A stretch of 64,000 bases of DNA from Rhodopirellula halodulae. GTDB taxonomy: Bacteria; Planctomycetota; Planctomycetia; Pirellulales; Pirellulaceae. Every line of letters begins with the position of its first letter. The first letter of the stretch is position 1. The stretch is from contig NZ_JAJKFV010000016.1 of assembly GCF_020966775.1 (NCBI RefSeq), forward strand, positions 1 to 64,000, given 5' to 3'. Shown piece by piece: positions 53,703 to 61,661 of this stretch. Both the position numbers and the translations under genes were made by a program. The notes below the pieces were generated by a model, which saw nothing but the letters and a program-made list of their open reading frames with translations, was not told where the DNA came from and ran no database searches.

Positions 53703-55094
53703 GTGCAGACACTTAAAACAGCCGCCATCGTCGTCTTGATGACTACCGTGCTCTATGGCGCATGGATTTCGATGACGACTCCTCCGGATGCCTTGCCTCC
53801 CGAGGTCGCTCGCGACTTGATTGTTGACGCTGATACGTTTGACATCAGCGATGGCATTCCTGATTCGCTCGACCCACTGGACCCCATCGCTGACCTGGGG
53901 ATCGATGACGGAATGGCTTCATCGGACTTCGCTGGCAATCCGAACGCGACAACGGAAGCTTCGCAGTCCGGCTTTGAAGATTTGGACATGGCTCTCAACC
54001 AAAGTGGCGATGGTCTTGGCTCCGGCTCGTCATTTGACATGCCAAACACAGCCGATTTGAACGCGCCAAACGACACGCTTCCCATGGACTCCGTTGATCG
54101 ATCCTTTGCTGATTTGCCAGCAAACGGTGCCGCATCCACCGAAGCGTCCAATTCGTTCTCGATGTCGGATCTAAACGAGGGGGAGGACGAACCCTCCGCC
54201 AGTCGTTTGCCAGAGGTCGAACCGGGGACCAGCACTCCAATTCAACTGGATCCGAATCAGGAATACGCTTCCACCGGAACTCAATACGAAAATCCTGATC
54301 CAAGCGTTGCGGTATCGGCTACGGAATCGATGGACGACGTGGTGGCAGATGCTTCACCCACCCCAACCGAATCCCAGGCCACCGATTCGCAAATCCAATC
54401 TGCTGGGCTGACGAACGCGATCGCCACCGCCGACCGCCAATATCACTCGGACCGTCGACGCGAGGCTTTGGCGACTCTCAGTCTGTTTTACGAAACGCCA
54501 AACTTGACCAGCGAACAGCGTCAGGAACTCTTGATTCGTTTGGATCCTTTGGCTCGCGAAGTCATTTACTCCGACGAGCACTTGATCGCCGAACCCCACC
54601 GCGTGGGTCCCAATGAAACGTTGATGGACATCGCCAAGCAGTACGAAGTGCCTTGGCAGTTGCTGGCAAACATCAATGAAGTGGAAGACCCGATCACCGT
54701 CCTGCCGGGAACCGATTTGAAAGTCGTCCGCGGACCGTTCCGAGCAGACGTCGATTTGAAAAACCAAGAACTGACGATGTTCTTGGGCGATTTGTATGCC
54801 GGCCGATTCAGTATCGCCGTGGGCAGCGACCCGTCACCGCGTCCCGGGTCCTACACCATCCAAGAAAAACAATCGGCCAAAACCTACTATGACATGTCGG
54901 GCACGCCGATTCCTCCTGGCAACCCACGCAATCCCTATGGCTCGATGTGGATCGATTTGGGATCGGGGTTGAGTATCCATGGCAGCCCTGAAGCGGAAAG
55001 CCCAACCAATCAGGGCTGCATCAGCGTTGCCGGCAACTACTCACGCGACGTGTTTGGCATCCTCTCCGAAGGATCCTCCGTCACGATTCGCTGA
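53703..55094 (+). CDS. L,D-transpeptidase (YkuD) with LysM domain
   Basis: 463 residues, GTG start. One N-terminal span (A-A-I-V-V-L-M-T-T-V-L-Y-G-A-W) anchors it in the inner membrane. Residues about 25-240 are an acidic, Ser/Asp-rich linker. A helical segment at about 240-295 is followed by a LysM-like peptidoglycan-binding domain at about 298-343 (G-P-N-E-T-L-M-D-I-A-K-Q-Y-E-V). The YkuD domain at about 350-463 carries His426 (S-I-H-G-S-P) and the catalytic Cys439 in N-Q-G-C-I-S-V. It should form 3-3 peptidoglycan crosslinks or attach protein to peptidoglycan. Divergent from the pilin-like gene. Confidence 0.93.
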   Translation: MQTLKTAAIVVLMTTVLYGAWISMTTPPDALPPEVARDLIVDADTFDISDGIPDSLDPLDPIADLGIDDGMASSDFAGNPNATTEASQSGFEDLDMALNQSGDGLGSGSSFDMPNTADLNAPNDTLPMDSVDRSFADLPANGAASTEASNSFSMSDLNEGEDEPSASRLPEVEPGTSTPIQLDPNQEYASTGTQYENPDPSVAVSATESMDDVVADASPTPTESQATDSQIQSAGLTNAIATADRQYHSDRRREALATLSLFYETPNLTSEQRQELLIRLDPLAREVIYSDEHLIAEPHRVGPNETLMDIAKQYEVPWQLLANINEVEDPITVLPGTDLKVVRGPFRADVDLKNQELTMFLGDLYAGRFSIAVGSDPSPRPGSYTIQEKQSAKTYYDMSGTPIPPGNPRNPYGSMWIDLGSGLSIHGSPEAESPTNQGCISVAGNYSRDVFGILSEGSSVTIR

Positions 55095-55211
55095 TTGCGA
55101 CGATCGCTTCATCGAAGCGATTCGTTTCAGATACCGTTGGTTCAACCCATCGGTCCAAAGAATCAGTCGCGGGCCGCATTCACTCGTCAGCCGTGACTGT
55201 TTCGCAGTCGA

Positions 55212-56105
55212 TCAATTTGACCGACGATTCAAACGCATCATCGCGGCAAGCTCCACCAGGTTACGAAGCGAATCACAGTGAGCTGTGTAGCGAAGCCGCG
55301 GGCGCAGTTTGTCGGATAGAGCCCGCCCGCCGATCAGCAACGGAACGTCCTCGCCCAGCGATTCGGCGAATTGATTCTGAGCCGCCACGAACATGCCTGG
55401 CTCGCTGACCGACGACACGCTAAGCCAGACCATTTGCGGGTCATAATCGAGTGCCGCTTGGATGAAGCTTTCCATCGGCAGATCATTTCCCAAGCTGGTC
55501 GCATTCCACCCGACTTCGCGTAGCGCCAATTCCACCAACATCGTTGGCAACTGATATGGATCACCTTCGGGTGCACCACCAATTGCAACGGGAGCGGAGC
55601 CGCCGGGAGCCGGAATCTCACTGCGAAGCTCGTAAATCAGTCGCATGGCGATGTCGCATCCTCGACGCTCCTGATAGACGTCAAGCGTATTGCAATCCCA
55701 GGCTTCTCCGAATCCATGCATGGCATCGGTGATCAAAGCCTCGGCCGCTTCACTGCGAGTGGCACCCGAAGCGATCTTTTGTTGCATCAAATCGCGACAG
55801 AGTGATTCGTCACCTTCCGCAAGCGCGTGGCGAAAATTCTCGCTCAGCGGATCCGACGAACCTTCGATCCTGGTTTCTCGCTGGATTGCCAACGGCGGCA
55901 ACCCCAACAACTCCGGCCGGATCAGACAACGATCACCGCCGGAAACGAATGCTTGCAACGAATCGAGCGTGATGCGTCGGTGTCCACCGGCGGTTTTGAT
56001 CACTGGAATCGTACCGTTGTCGCACCATCGTTTGACCGAAGATTCGCTGACATTCATCGCCGCTGCGATCTGCTTCGGCGAAAACTGAGGCTGACGAGCT
56101 GCCAC
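55212..56105 (-). CDS. MerR/CarH-type regulator with degenerate cobalamin-binding domain
   Basis: About 297 residues from a GTG at 56105; an open frame continues to 56216. N-terminal helix-turn-helix of MerR type (F-S-P-K-Q-I-A-A-A-M-N-V-S-E-S-S-V-K-R-W with G-G-H-R-R-I). Then the CarH four-helix B12-capping domain: the W-x9-E-H motif is present as W-D-C-N-T-L-D-V-Y-Q-E-R, so its His is Arg and the residue after Trp, His in CarH, is Asp. The Rossmann domain follows; the D-x-H-x-x-G lower-ligand motif reads D-P-Y-Q-L-P. All three histidines that contact cobalamin in CarH are thus gone. It is divergent from a sigma-factor operon and probably controls it. Confidence 0.85.
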   Translation of the reverse strand: MAARQPQFSPKQIAAAMNVSESSVKRWCDNGTIPVIKTAGGHRRITLDSLQAFVSGGDRCLIRPELLGLPPLAIQRETRIEGSSDPLSENFRHALAEGDESLCRDLMQQKIASGATRSEAAEALITDAMHGFGEAWDCNTLDVYQERRGCDIAMRLIYELRSEIPAPGGSAPVAIGGAPEGDPYQLPTMLVELALREVGWNATSLGNDLPMESFIQAALDYDPQMVWLSVSSVSEPGMFVAAQNQFAESLGEDVPLLIGGRALSDKLRPRLRYTAHCDSLRNLVELAAMMRLNRRSN

Positions 56106-56162
56106 GGGACTAAAGCGATGAGAGGAAGGAAAGAAAAAAGCCAGCGGTTTGGCGAAAGCAGA

Positions 56163-56220
56163 TGAACGTTTTAAACGCACCGCATGAACGTTTCCAGTGT
56201 AAACGGTCGACAACACTGGA
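56163..56220. promoter_or_regulatory. Candidate operator between regulator and sigma-factor operon
   Basis: A perfect inverted repeat TCCAGTGT (56193-56200) and ACACTGGA (56213-56220), 12-base spacer, lies upstream of the regulator start. Two TGAACGTTT direct repeats 21 bases apart (56163 and 56184) precede it, and a third copy is at 56371. Two-turn spacing suits a dimer or tetramer such as a CarH-like protein. The rest of 56221-56571 holds the sigma-operon promoter but no gene. Confidence 0.5.
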
Positions 56221-56571
56221 CGATTTCCGACCAGGCAAACTCCACCTCAGCAGGTGAAATTATTCACGCTAACCGATCACGTGCCGTTTTTTCCGGTCTT
56301 CTAATTCGGTCAAAAACAGCGGGAAAGTGCTTGTCTTCTAAATCGTCCGCCGATATACAAGAGAACGTCTTGAACGTTTTTTCACACCAAAACGTCCACC
56401 ACGGAGTCAAAGACGGCACGGCGATTGCGGACACCGCGTTCCGAAGTCCATTGCGAAAGAGAGCATTCATAGCTCCCCGAGCCTTTTGGATTCATCAATC
56501 GTCGGCCCTCCCAGACTGACACTGATTCACGCTTCAGCCATTCAGTTTTGCCACCTCCTGAAGGTCATCCA

Positions 56572-57594
56572 ATGCCCGCCTTGAAAGCTTCCTCCGTTCC
56601 AGCCCGCCGCCCCGCTTGGATCAACTGTTCGGAATTGGAACAGGCGATGGTCGAAATTCGACCAATGCTGACTGACCTGACGGACGCCGACGCAGCGACT
56701 CTGCGTACGCTCACTCGCAGACGATTGCGAGAAGAGGTCGACTTCATCTCCAACGAGCGATTCACCTCCGTTCGTGAAGGCAAGAAGATCTTTGGTGAAG
56801 AACTCGGACTGGCTCCCCGCGAAACGGCACTTGGAATCGCCACCGTTCGTCGTAGCGGCGCCGACCTCCCCATTCACCTGGGCCGTCTGTGCGAAGCCCC
56901 CCTGTTGAAGCCTCATCAGGAAAAGATGTTGTTCGAACGGATGAACTATCTGCTCCAACAAGCGGCCATGCACCGCAGCGTGCTCAACCCCGAACGCCCT
57001 TCACGCCATCGTCTGGAATTGATCGAATTGCTGATCGCTCTGGCCGATTGGCATCGCGACCGAATCGTGGAAGCCAACCTTCGATTGGTTTTCTCGATCG
57101 TGAAAAAGTTCGTGAACCCCAACAACACATTCGACGACTTGCTCAGCGATGGAATCGTCGCCTTGATGCGAGCGGTTGAGAAATTTGACTTCGATCGCGG
57201 ATTCCGATTCAGCACCTACGCGACTCAAGTTGTTCGACGGAATTCCTACCGCACGGTGGTGCTGAAACAACAAGAGCGCCAAAAGGTGCAGGGGGGACTG
57301 CAGGACATGGACATTGACGTCAGTGAAGAAGATCGGTCATCAGCCATCAGCGAGAAACGTTGGCACGAGTTGCGTAGCCGGCTCAGCGTGATGTTGGGCG
57401 ATTTGGATCGCCGCGAAAAATTCATCATTCGGGCCCGGTTCTCATTGGGACCGCACCGGAAAGTGCACACGCTGCAATCTTTGGCGGACCGCTTGGGCGT
57501 TTCCAAGGAACGTGTTCGTCAACTCGAACGTCGCGCGATGGACAAACTGCGAGCGATGGCCGGCGAAATTCCGTTGGCGGAATTGGAAGCGTGA
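56572..57594 (+). CDS. Sigma-70 family RNA polymerase sigma factor
   Basis: 340 residues from the ATG at 56572, preceded by GAAGG. Region 2 is well conserved (E-A-N-L-R-L-V-F-S-I-V-K-K-F, F-D-D-L-L-S-D-G and F-D-F-D-R-G-F-R-F-S-T-Y-A). Region 4 has L-A-D-R-L-G-V-S-K-E-R-V-R-Q-L-E. Region 3 is reduced to a short linker of about 70 residues, and region 1.1 is replaced by about 120 unrelated residues. So it is an alternative sigma factor intermediate between group 2/3 and ECF types. Six bases separate it from the epimerase gene. Confidence 0.92.
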   Translation: MPALKASSVPARRPAWINCSELEQAMVEIRPMLTDLTDADAATLRTLTRRRLREEVDFISNERFTSVREGKKIFGEELGLAPRETALGIATVRRSGADLPIHLGRLCEAPLLKPHQEKMLFERMNYLLQQAAMHRSVLNPERPSRHRLELIELLIALADWHRDRIVEANLRLVFSIVKKFVNPNNTFDDLLSDGIVALMRAVEKFDFDRGFRFSTYATQVVRRNSYRTVVLKQQERQKVQGGLQDMDIDVSEEDRSSAISEKRWHELRSRLSVMLGDLDRREKFIIRARFSLGPHRKVHTLQSLADRLGVSKERVRQLERRAMDKLRAMAGEIPLAELEA

Positions 57595-57600
57595 TCGGCC

Positions 57601-59106
57601 GTGTCCGTCATCTCCCCCGACCGATCCTCGCTGAACAATCCGTCGCAAGACGCATTACCTAGCGTCGCCGCAAAAATGGATTGCGAACCGGAGTCACCTT
57701 CCTGCTGCGGCAGCGATCTCTACATCGCACGGCAAGAACTCGCGGTCGATCAAACGACCGCCTTCGCATACCACGAGCGTCCAGGCTGTCTGAGTCGTTT
57801 GACGCCACCGTGGGAAAACGTCACCGTCGAACATTCCGATCAATCCATCGAAGTCGGCAGTCGTGTGACTCTGAAAACACGGATCGCGGGGATCCCGCTT
57901 CGTTGGAAAGCACGACATGTGTGGTACGATCCGCCCAATGGATTCGCGGACGTTCAAGACAGCGGCCCCTTTGCTCACTGGCATCACCAGCATCGTTTCG
58001 AATCGTTGGATCATGACCGCAGTTGCCTGGTTGATTCGATTGAATACCGTTTGCCCGCTGGATGGATCGGTCGAACGCTGGGCGGTGGCAAAGCCCGTCG
58101 GACGATCGAGGCCATGTTTGCTTACCGTCATCGCATCACGCGAGACGACCTACAACTGATCGCCGATTATCCCATGCAATCGAAAACTATTGCCGTATCG
58201 GGCGCCACCGGATTGGTCGGCGATGCACTTTGTTCCATGTTGACTTTGTTGGGGCACAAGGTGATGAAGATCACTCGTGACGAAACGGGTGATGCGGACG
58301 AGATCGCCGCCTGGGGCAAGCCAGAGGAAATCAAGAAGTTCGAGGGCGTCGATGCCGTCGTACATCTGGCCGGCAAACCGCTGGTCGGCAAACGCTGGAC
58401 TCCAGAGATCAAAGAACAAATTCGCGAAAGTCGTGTCGAGAAGACTCGTGCACTTTGCGAAGGACTGGCCAAACTCGAAAACAAACCATCCGTTTTCGTT
58501 TGCGCCTCCGCGACCGGCATTTACGGTGACCGCGGGGAAGAAGTACTGGACGAAGACTCCGCGACCGGCGATTCGGATGACTTTCTGCCAAGCGTTGCCA
58601 AACAATGGGAGGACGCATGTTCGCCAGCGAAAGAAGCTGGTATCCGCACGGTCCACACGCGATTTGGAATCATTCTTTCGCCCGATGGCGGTGCCTTGGA
58701 GCAAATGTTGTTGCCCGCGAAAATGATGGGCGGCAAATTGGGTGATGGAAAACAATGGTGGTCGTGGATTGCTTTGGAAGACGCACTCGGTGCCATCGTT
58801 CACTGCATCGCAACGCCGCAGGTCCACGGTCCGGTCAATTTTGTCTCGCCCGAACCGATTCGCAACCGTGACTTCGCACGCACGTTGGGCCGTGTGCTTC
58901 ATCGCCCCGCCATCTTCCCCGCGCCGAAATTCGCTTTGAGGTTGGCACTGGGTGAGATGGCTGACGATCTGTTGCTAGCCAGTTTTCGAGTGCTGCCCAA
59001 ACAGTTGCAGCAGAGTGGCTATCAATTCCGTTTTGCCGAATTGGAGGACTGCTTGCGTTTCTACTTGGGCAAGCATCGCAAACCTTCGCAAGAAGTCCCC
59101 GCATGA
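57601..59106 (+). CDS. SRPBCC domain fused to TIGR01777 NAD(P)-epimerase
   Basis: 501 residues, GTG start 6 bases after the sigma-factor stop. Residues about 35-190 are an SRPBCC lipid- or ligand-binding domain (L-Y-I-A-R-Q-E-L, then F-A-Y-H-E-R-P-G and R-F-E-S-L). From about 195 the Rossmann NAD-binding domain starts (K-T-I-A-V-S-G-A-T-G-L-V-G) and continues to the C-terminal DUF1731 part (L-R-L-A-L-G-E-M-A-D). YfcH of E. coli is the best-known homologue; the substrate is unknown. In several bacteria TIGR01777 genes occur in light-response clusters. Overlaps the next gene by ATGA. Confidence 0.9.
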   Translation: MSVISPDRSSLNNPSQDALPSVAAKMDCEPESPSCCGSDLYIARQELAVDQTTAFAYHERPGCLSRLTPPWENVTVEHSDQSIEVGSRVTLKTRIAGIPLRWKARHVWYDPPNGFADVQDSGPFAHWHHQHRFESLDHDRSCLVDSIEYRLPAGWIGRTLGGGKARRTIEAMFAYRHRITRDDLQLIADYPMQSKTIAVSGATGLVGDALCSMLTLLGHKVMKITRDETGDADEIAAWGKPEEIKKFEGVDAVVHLAGKPLVGKRWTPEIKEQIRESRVEKTRALCEGLAKLENKPSVFVCASATGIYGDRGEEVLDEDSATGDSDDFLPSVAKQWEDACSPAKEAGIRTVHTRFGIILSPDGGALEQMLLPAKMMGGKLGDGKQWWSWIALEDALGAIVHCIATPQVHGPVNFVSPEPIRNRDFARTLGRVLHRPAIFPAPKFALRLALGEMADDLLLASFRVLPKQLQQSGYQFRFAELEDCLRFYLGKHRKPSQEVPA

Positions 59107-59552
59107 ACGCCAACGCATTGGTGCTGCTGAATGCGATGTCCACTTGGTATATGGTCGGTTTGATCTGGATGGTCCAAATCGTCCATTACAAAATGTTCGA
59201 CCGCGTCGGCGAAGACGTCTTTGCCCGCTACGCAATGGATCACGCGAGATTGATCACCCCCATCGTCGCGATTCCGATGCTGATCGAACTGGCGACCGCC
59301 TTGGGACTCTTGTTCACGCGTCCCACCGCGATGCCGTGGGGATGGGCGGTGTTTGGTCTGGTGTTGGTGGGATTGATTTGGATCAGCACAGCGGTTTTGC
59401 AGGTGCCGGCTCACGAGAAACTTGCCAACGGTTTTCAAGCCGACGTTTACAGCACGTTGGTCTCCACCAACTGGATCCGCACCGTCTTGTGGAGCATCCG
59501 CGGATTGTTGATGGCTTGGGTCGTTTGGCAGCTCTTACCAACTCAACCTTAA
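59103..59552 (+). CDS. Four-span membrane protein linked to the epimerase
   Basis: 149 residues with four spans: about 5-27, 48-72, 79-99 and 126-146. Conserved-looking polar residues sit in the first span (W-M-V-Q-I-V-H-Y-K-M-F) and in the second (H-A-R-L-I-T-P-I). It has the size and layout of small DUF1772-like integral proteins, but I cannot assign it firmly. Start overlaps the epimerase stop (ATGA), so it belongs to the sigma-factor operon and probably acts with the epimerase. Confidence 0.85.
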   Translation: MNANALVLLNAMSTWYMVGLIWMVQIVHYKMFDRVGEDVFARYAMDHARLITPIVAIPMLIELATALGLLFTRPTAMPWGWAVFGLVLVGLIWISTAVLQVPAHEKLANGFQADVYSTLVSTNWIRTVLWSIRGLLMAWVVWQLLPTQP

Positions 59553-59589
59553 CCCAAGCGGCCAGGCTCCTTTGCTCCGGTCCTCACCC

Positions 59590-59695
59590 GTAGTGCAGCC
59601 TGCCAGCCAGCATTGCCCTGCCCCTCACCCGTATTGCAGGCTGCCAGCCCGCATTGCTTGCACCTTTTTCGTAGTGCAGGCTGCTAGCCTGCAAA
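59590..59695. repeat. GTAGTGCAGGCTGC palindromes
   Basis: Three copies at 59590, 59631 (GTATTGCAGGCTGCCAGCCC) and 59671 (GTAGTGCAGGCTGCTAGCCT), spaced about 40 bases, pairing GCAGGCT with AGCCTGC. Another GTAG-headed family. The rest of the gap 59553-59888 holds the promoter of the nucleoside hydrolase. Confidence 0.8.
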
Positions 59696-59888
59696 CACCC
59701 TCACAAACCGCGGCACGCCCCGCGCACGATCACCGGAATCTGCTGCATCTCCCCTCGCGATCCCTCCAAGCATTCTCGCGCCCAGTTCTCATCAGAACCG
59801 TGCCTGGGAAAATCAATTGAGCTAAGATGCGTGTTCGTCTCGGCCGCCGGTCGAAGACGGATCCATCCCCACCTCTCTTTCCCACCTG

Positions 59889-60950
59889 ATGCCCACCATG
59901 AGAATGCGTCCAACGTTCCTTTGTTTCGCTCTTTCGCTGGCCGCCGTCGGCTCTTGCCTAACGTTCAGCCACAGCGCCCACGCGGACAAACCCGTTCAAC
60001 TGATTTTCGACACGGACCTTGGCAACGATGTCGACGATGCCTTGGCGATGGGCTGCATCCACGCGCTGCAGTCACGCGGCGAATGTGAACTGCTGGCCGT
60101 CACGATCACCAAGGACCACGAGTTGGCCGCCGCATTCGCGGATGTGATCAATACCTTTTACGGCCGAGGCGAAATTCCCATCGGAGTTTGCCGCAGCGAT
60201 GTAACCAACGGAAAAGGTCGCTTCAACGGCTTGGCGGAGATCCAAGACAACGGCAAGGACCGTTTTCCGCACGACCTGCGAAGCGGCAAAGACGCCCCCG
60301 ATGCCGTCAACCTGCTGCGACGAACCTTGGCCTCCGCGGAAGACAACAGTGTTGTGATTGCTCAAGTCGGTTTTTCGACCAACCTTGCCAATTTGCTGGA
60401 CGCTCCCGCCGATGACATCAGCCCGATGACCGGTCGTGAATTGGTCGAGAAAAAGGTTCAAAAACTCAGTGTCATGGCCGGTGCATTCACGCAAATCAAA
60501 AATGACAAAGGCCAGTTGTACGACCACAAGGAATACAACGTCATCAAGGACATCCCTGCCGCACAAAAGCTGGCGAAGGAATGGCCCACGCCGATTTTGT
60601 GGAGTGGTTACGAAATTGGCATCGCGCTCCGCTATCCGCACGAGAGCATCGAACAGGACTACGGCTACGTCGAACATCATCCATTGGCCGAAGCCTACAT
60701 CGCTTACATGCCGCCGCCCCACGATCGTCCCACTTGGGATTTGACTTGTGTGCTGCAGTTGGTGCGTCCCGATCGCGACTACTTTGGATTGACTCCCGTG
60801 GGCACCGTGACCGTCGCCGACGATGGATTGACCACATTTGAAGAAGATCCTTCTGGACGCGATCAGTACTTCACACTCAACGAATTGCAAATCGCGAGAA
60901 CCGTGGAAGCCTTGCAGTTGTTGTCCAGCGAGCCTCCTCACCAACAATGA
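59889..60950 (+). CDS. Secreted nucleoside hydrolase family protein (paralogue)
   Basis: 353 residues; Met at 59898 or 59904 may be the start. Signal peptide L-C-F-A-L-S-L-A-A-V-G-S-C with cleavage after A-H-A. Metal-site motif D-T-D-L-G-N-D-V-D-D-A-L-A near residue 40, then F-Y-G-R-G-E-I-P-I-G, and R-P-T-W-D-L-T-C-V-L late. It aligns along its whole length with the gene at 43475, including the V-Q-V-G/A-Q-V-G core, so they are paralogues about 15 kb apart. Likely cleaves nucleosides outside the cytoplasm. Confidence 0.9.
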   Translation: MPTMRMRPTFLCFALSLAAVGSCLTFSHSAHADKPVQLIFDTDLGNDVDDALAMGCIHALQSRGECELLAVTITKDHELAAAFADVINTFYGRGEIPIGVCRSDVTNGKGRFNGLAEIQDNGKDRFPHDLRSGKDAPDAVNLLRRTLASAEDNSVVIAQVGFSTNLANLLDAPADDISPMTGRELVEKKVQKLSVMAGAFTQIKNDKGQLYDHKEYNVIKDIPAAQKLAKEWPTPILWSGYEIGIALRYPHESIEQDYGYVEHHPLAEAYIAYMPPPHDRPTWDLTCVLQLVRPDRDYFGLTPVGTVTVADDGLTTFEEDPSGRDQYFTLNELQIARTVEALQLLSSEPPHQQ

Positions 60951-61098
60951 TGAGATTGTGTTTTGACAAGTGAGGTTTCCGTCATCAACGTACGCTTGGT
61001 ACGGATAGTCAGCGTCACGTGAGCTTTTCTATCACGATAGGCTCCGTGACCATTTTCTCCATTGAGCCCCAGCGCGTATTCGTATTGAACGGAACTTC

Positions 61099-61632
61099 AT
61101 GAAACCGAGTTTAATCTCGCTTCGTTGTGATCACTGCGGGGCTCCTATCGACGTGAAGCCCAAAGCCAAGTTTGTGACCTGCGGTTATTGCCGGGCCAGC
61201 TTGGCAATTCACCATACCGGATCGTCTTATTCGACCGAAACGATCGAGGAGCTTCGCGAAACCACCGAAGCTCTCGTCAAAGACGTCCAGCAGATCAAAC
61301 GCAGCACCGAACTCAATCGGCTCGACGACGAATGGGAACGTGAGCGGTTGCGTTTACTAGGAACGAACAAACACGGACGACAAATCACCTCGCCACCGAA
61401 CACCGTGGTATCGACGATTGTCTTTGCGGGAGTGATCCTCTTCGCGATCTTTTGGACGATCATGGCGTCGATGATGTTTGCACCGATGGCATTCTTCGGC
61501 TTGATCTTCATCGTCTTCGCCATCGTGGGCATGATCAGCACTCACAACGCAAAAGGCAAATACGACGCGGCCCATCGGCGATACCAACGCGAGCGAACCA
61601 GTCTGATTCGCGAAATTCAGGGCGACAACTAG
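61099..61632 (+). CDS. Zinc-ribbon, coiled-coil membrane protein
   Basis: 177 residues. A zinc ribbon with C10-x2-C13 and C28-x2-C31 (R-C-D-H-C-G-A and T-C-G-Y-C-R), a charged coiled coil at about 48-95 (E-E-L-R-E-T-T-E-A-L-V-K), then two spans at about 102-147 and a basic helix at the end. Similar small proteins are common in planctomycetes and have no known role. Convergent with the deoxyhypusine-synthase-like gene. Confidence 0.8.
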   Translation: MKPSLISLRCDHCGAPIDVKPKAKFVTCGYCRASLAIHHTGSSYSTETIEELRETTEALVKDVQQIKRSTELNRLDDEWERERLRLLGTNKHGRQITSPPNTVVSTIVFAGVILFAIFWTIMASMMFAPMAFFGLIFIVFAIVGMISTHNAKGKYDAAHRRYQRERTSLIREIQGDN

Positions 61633-61661
61633 CTCGCTCGCGGTCCGTCGCTCCGGCGTGA

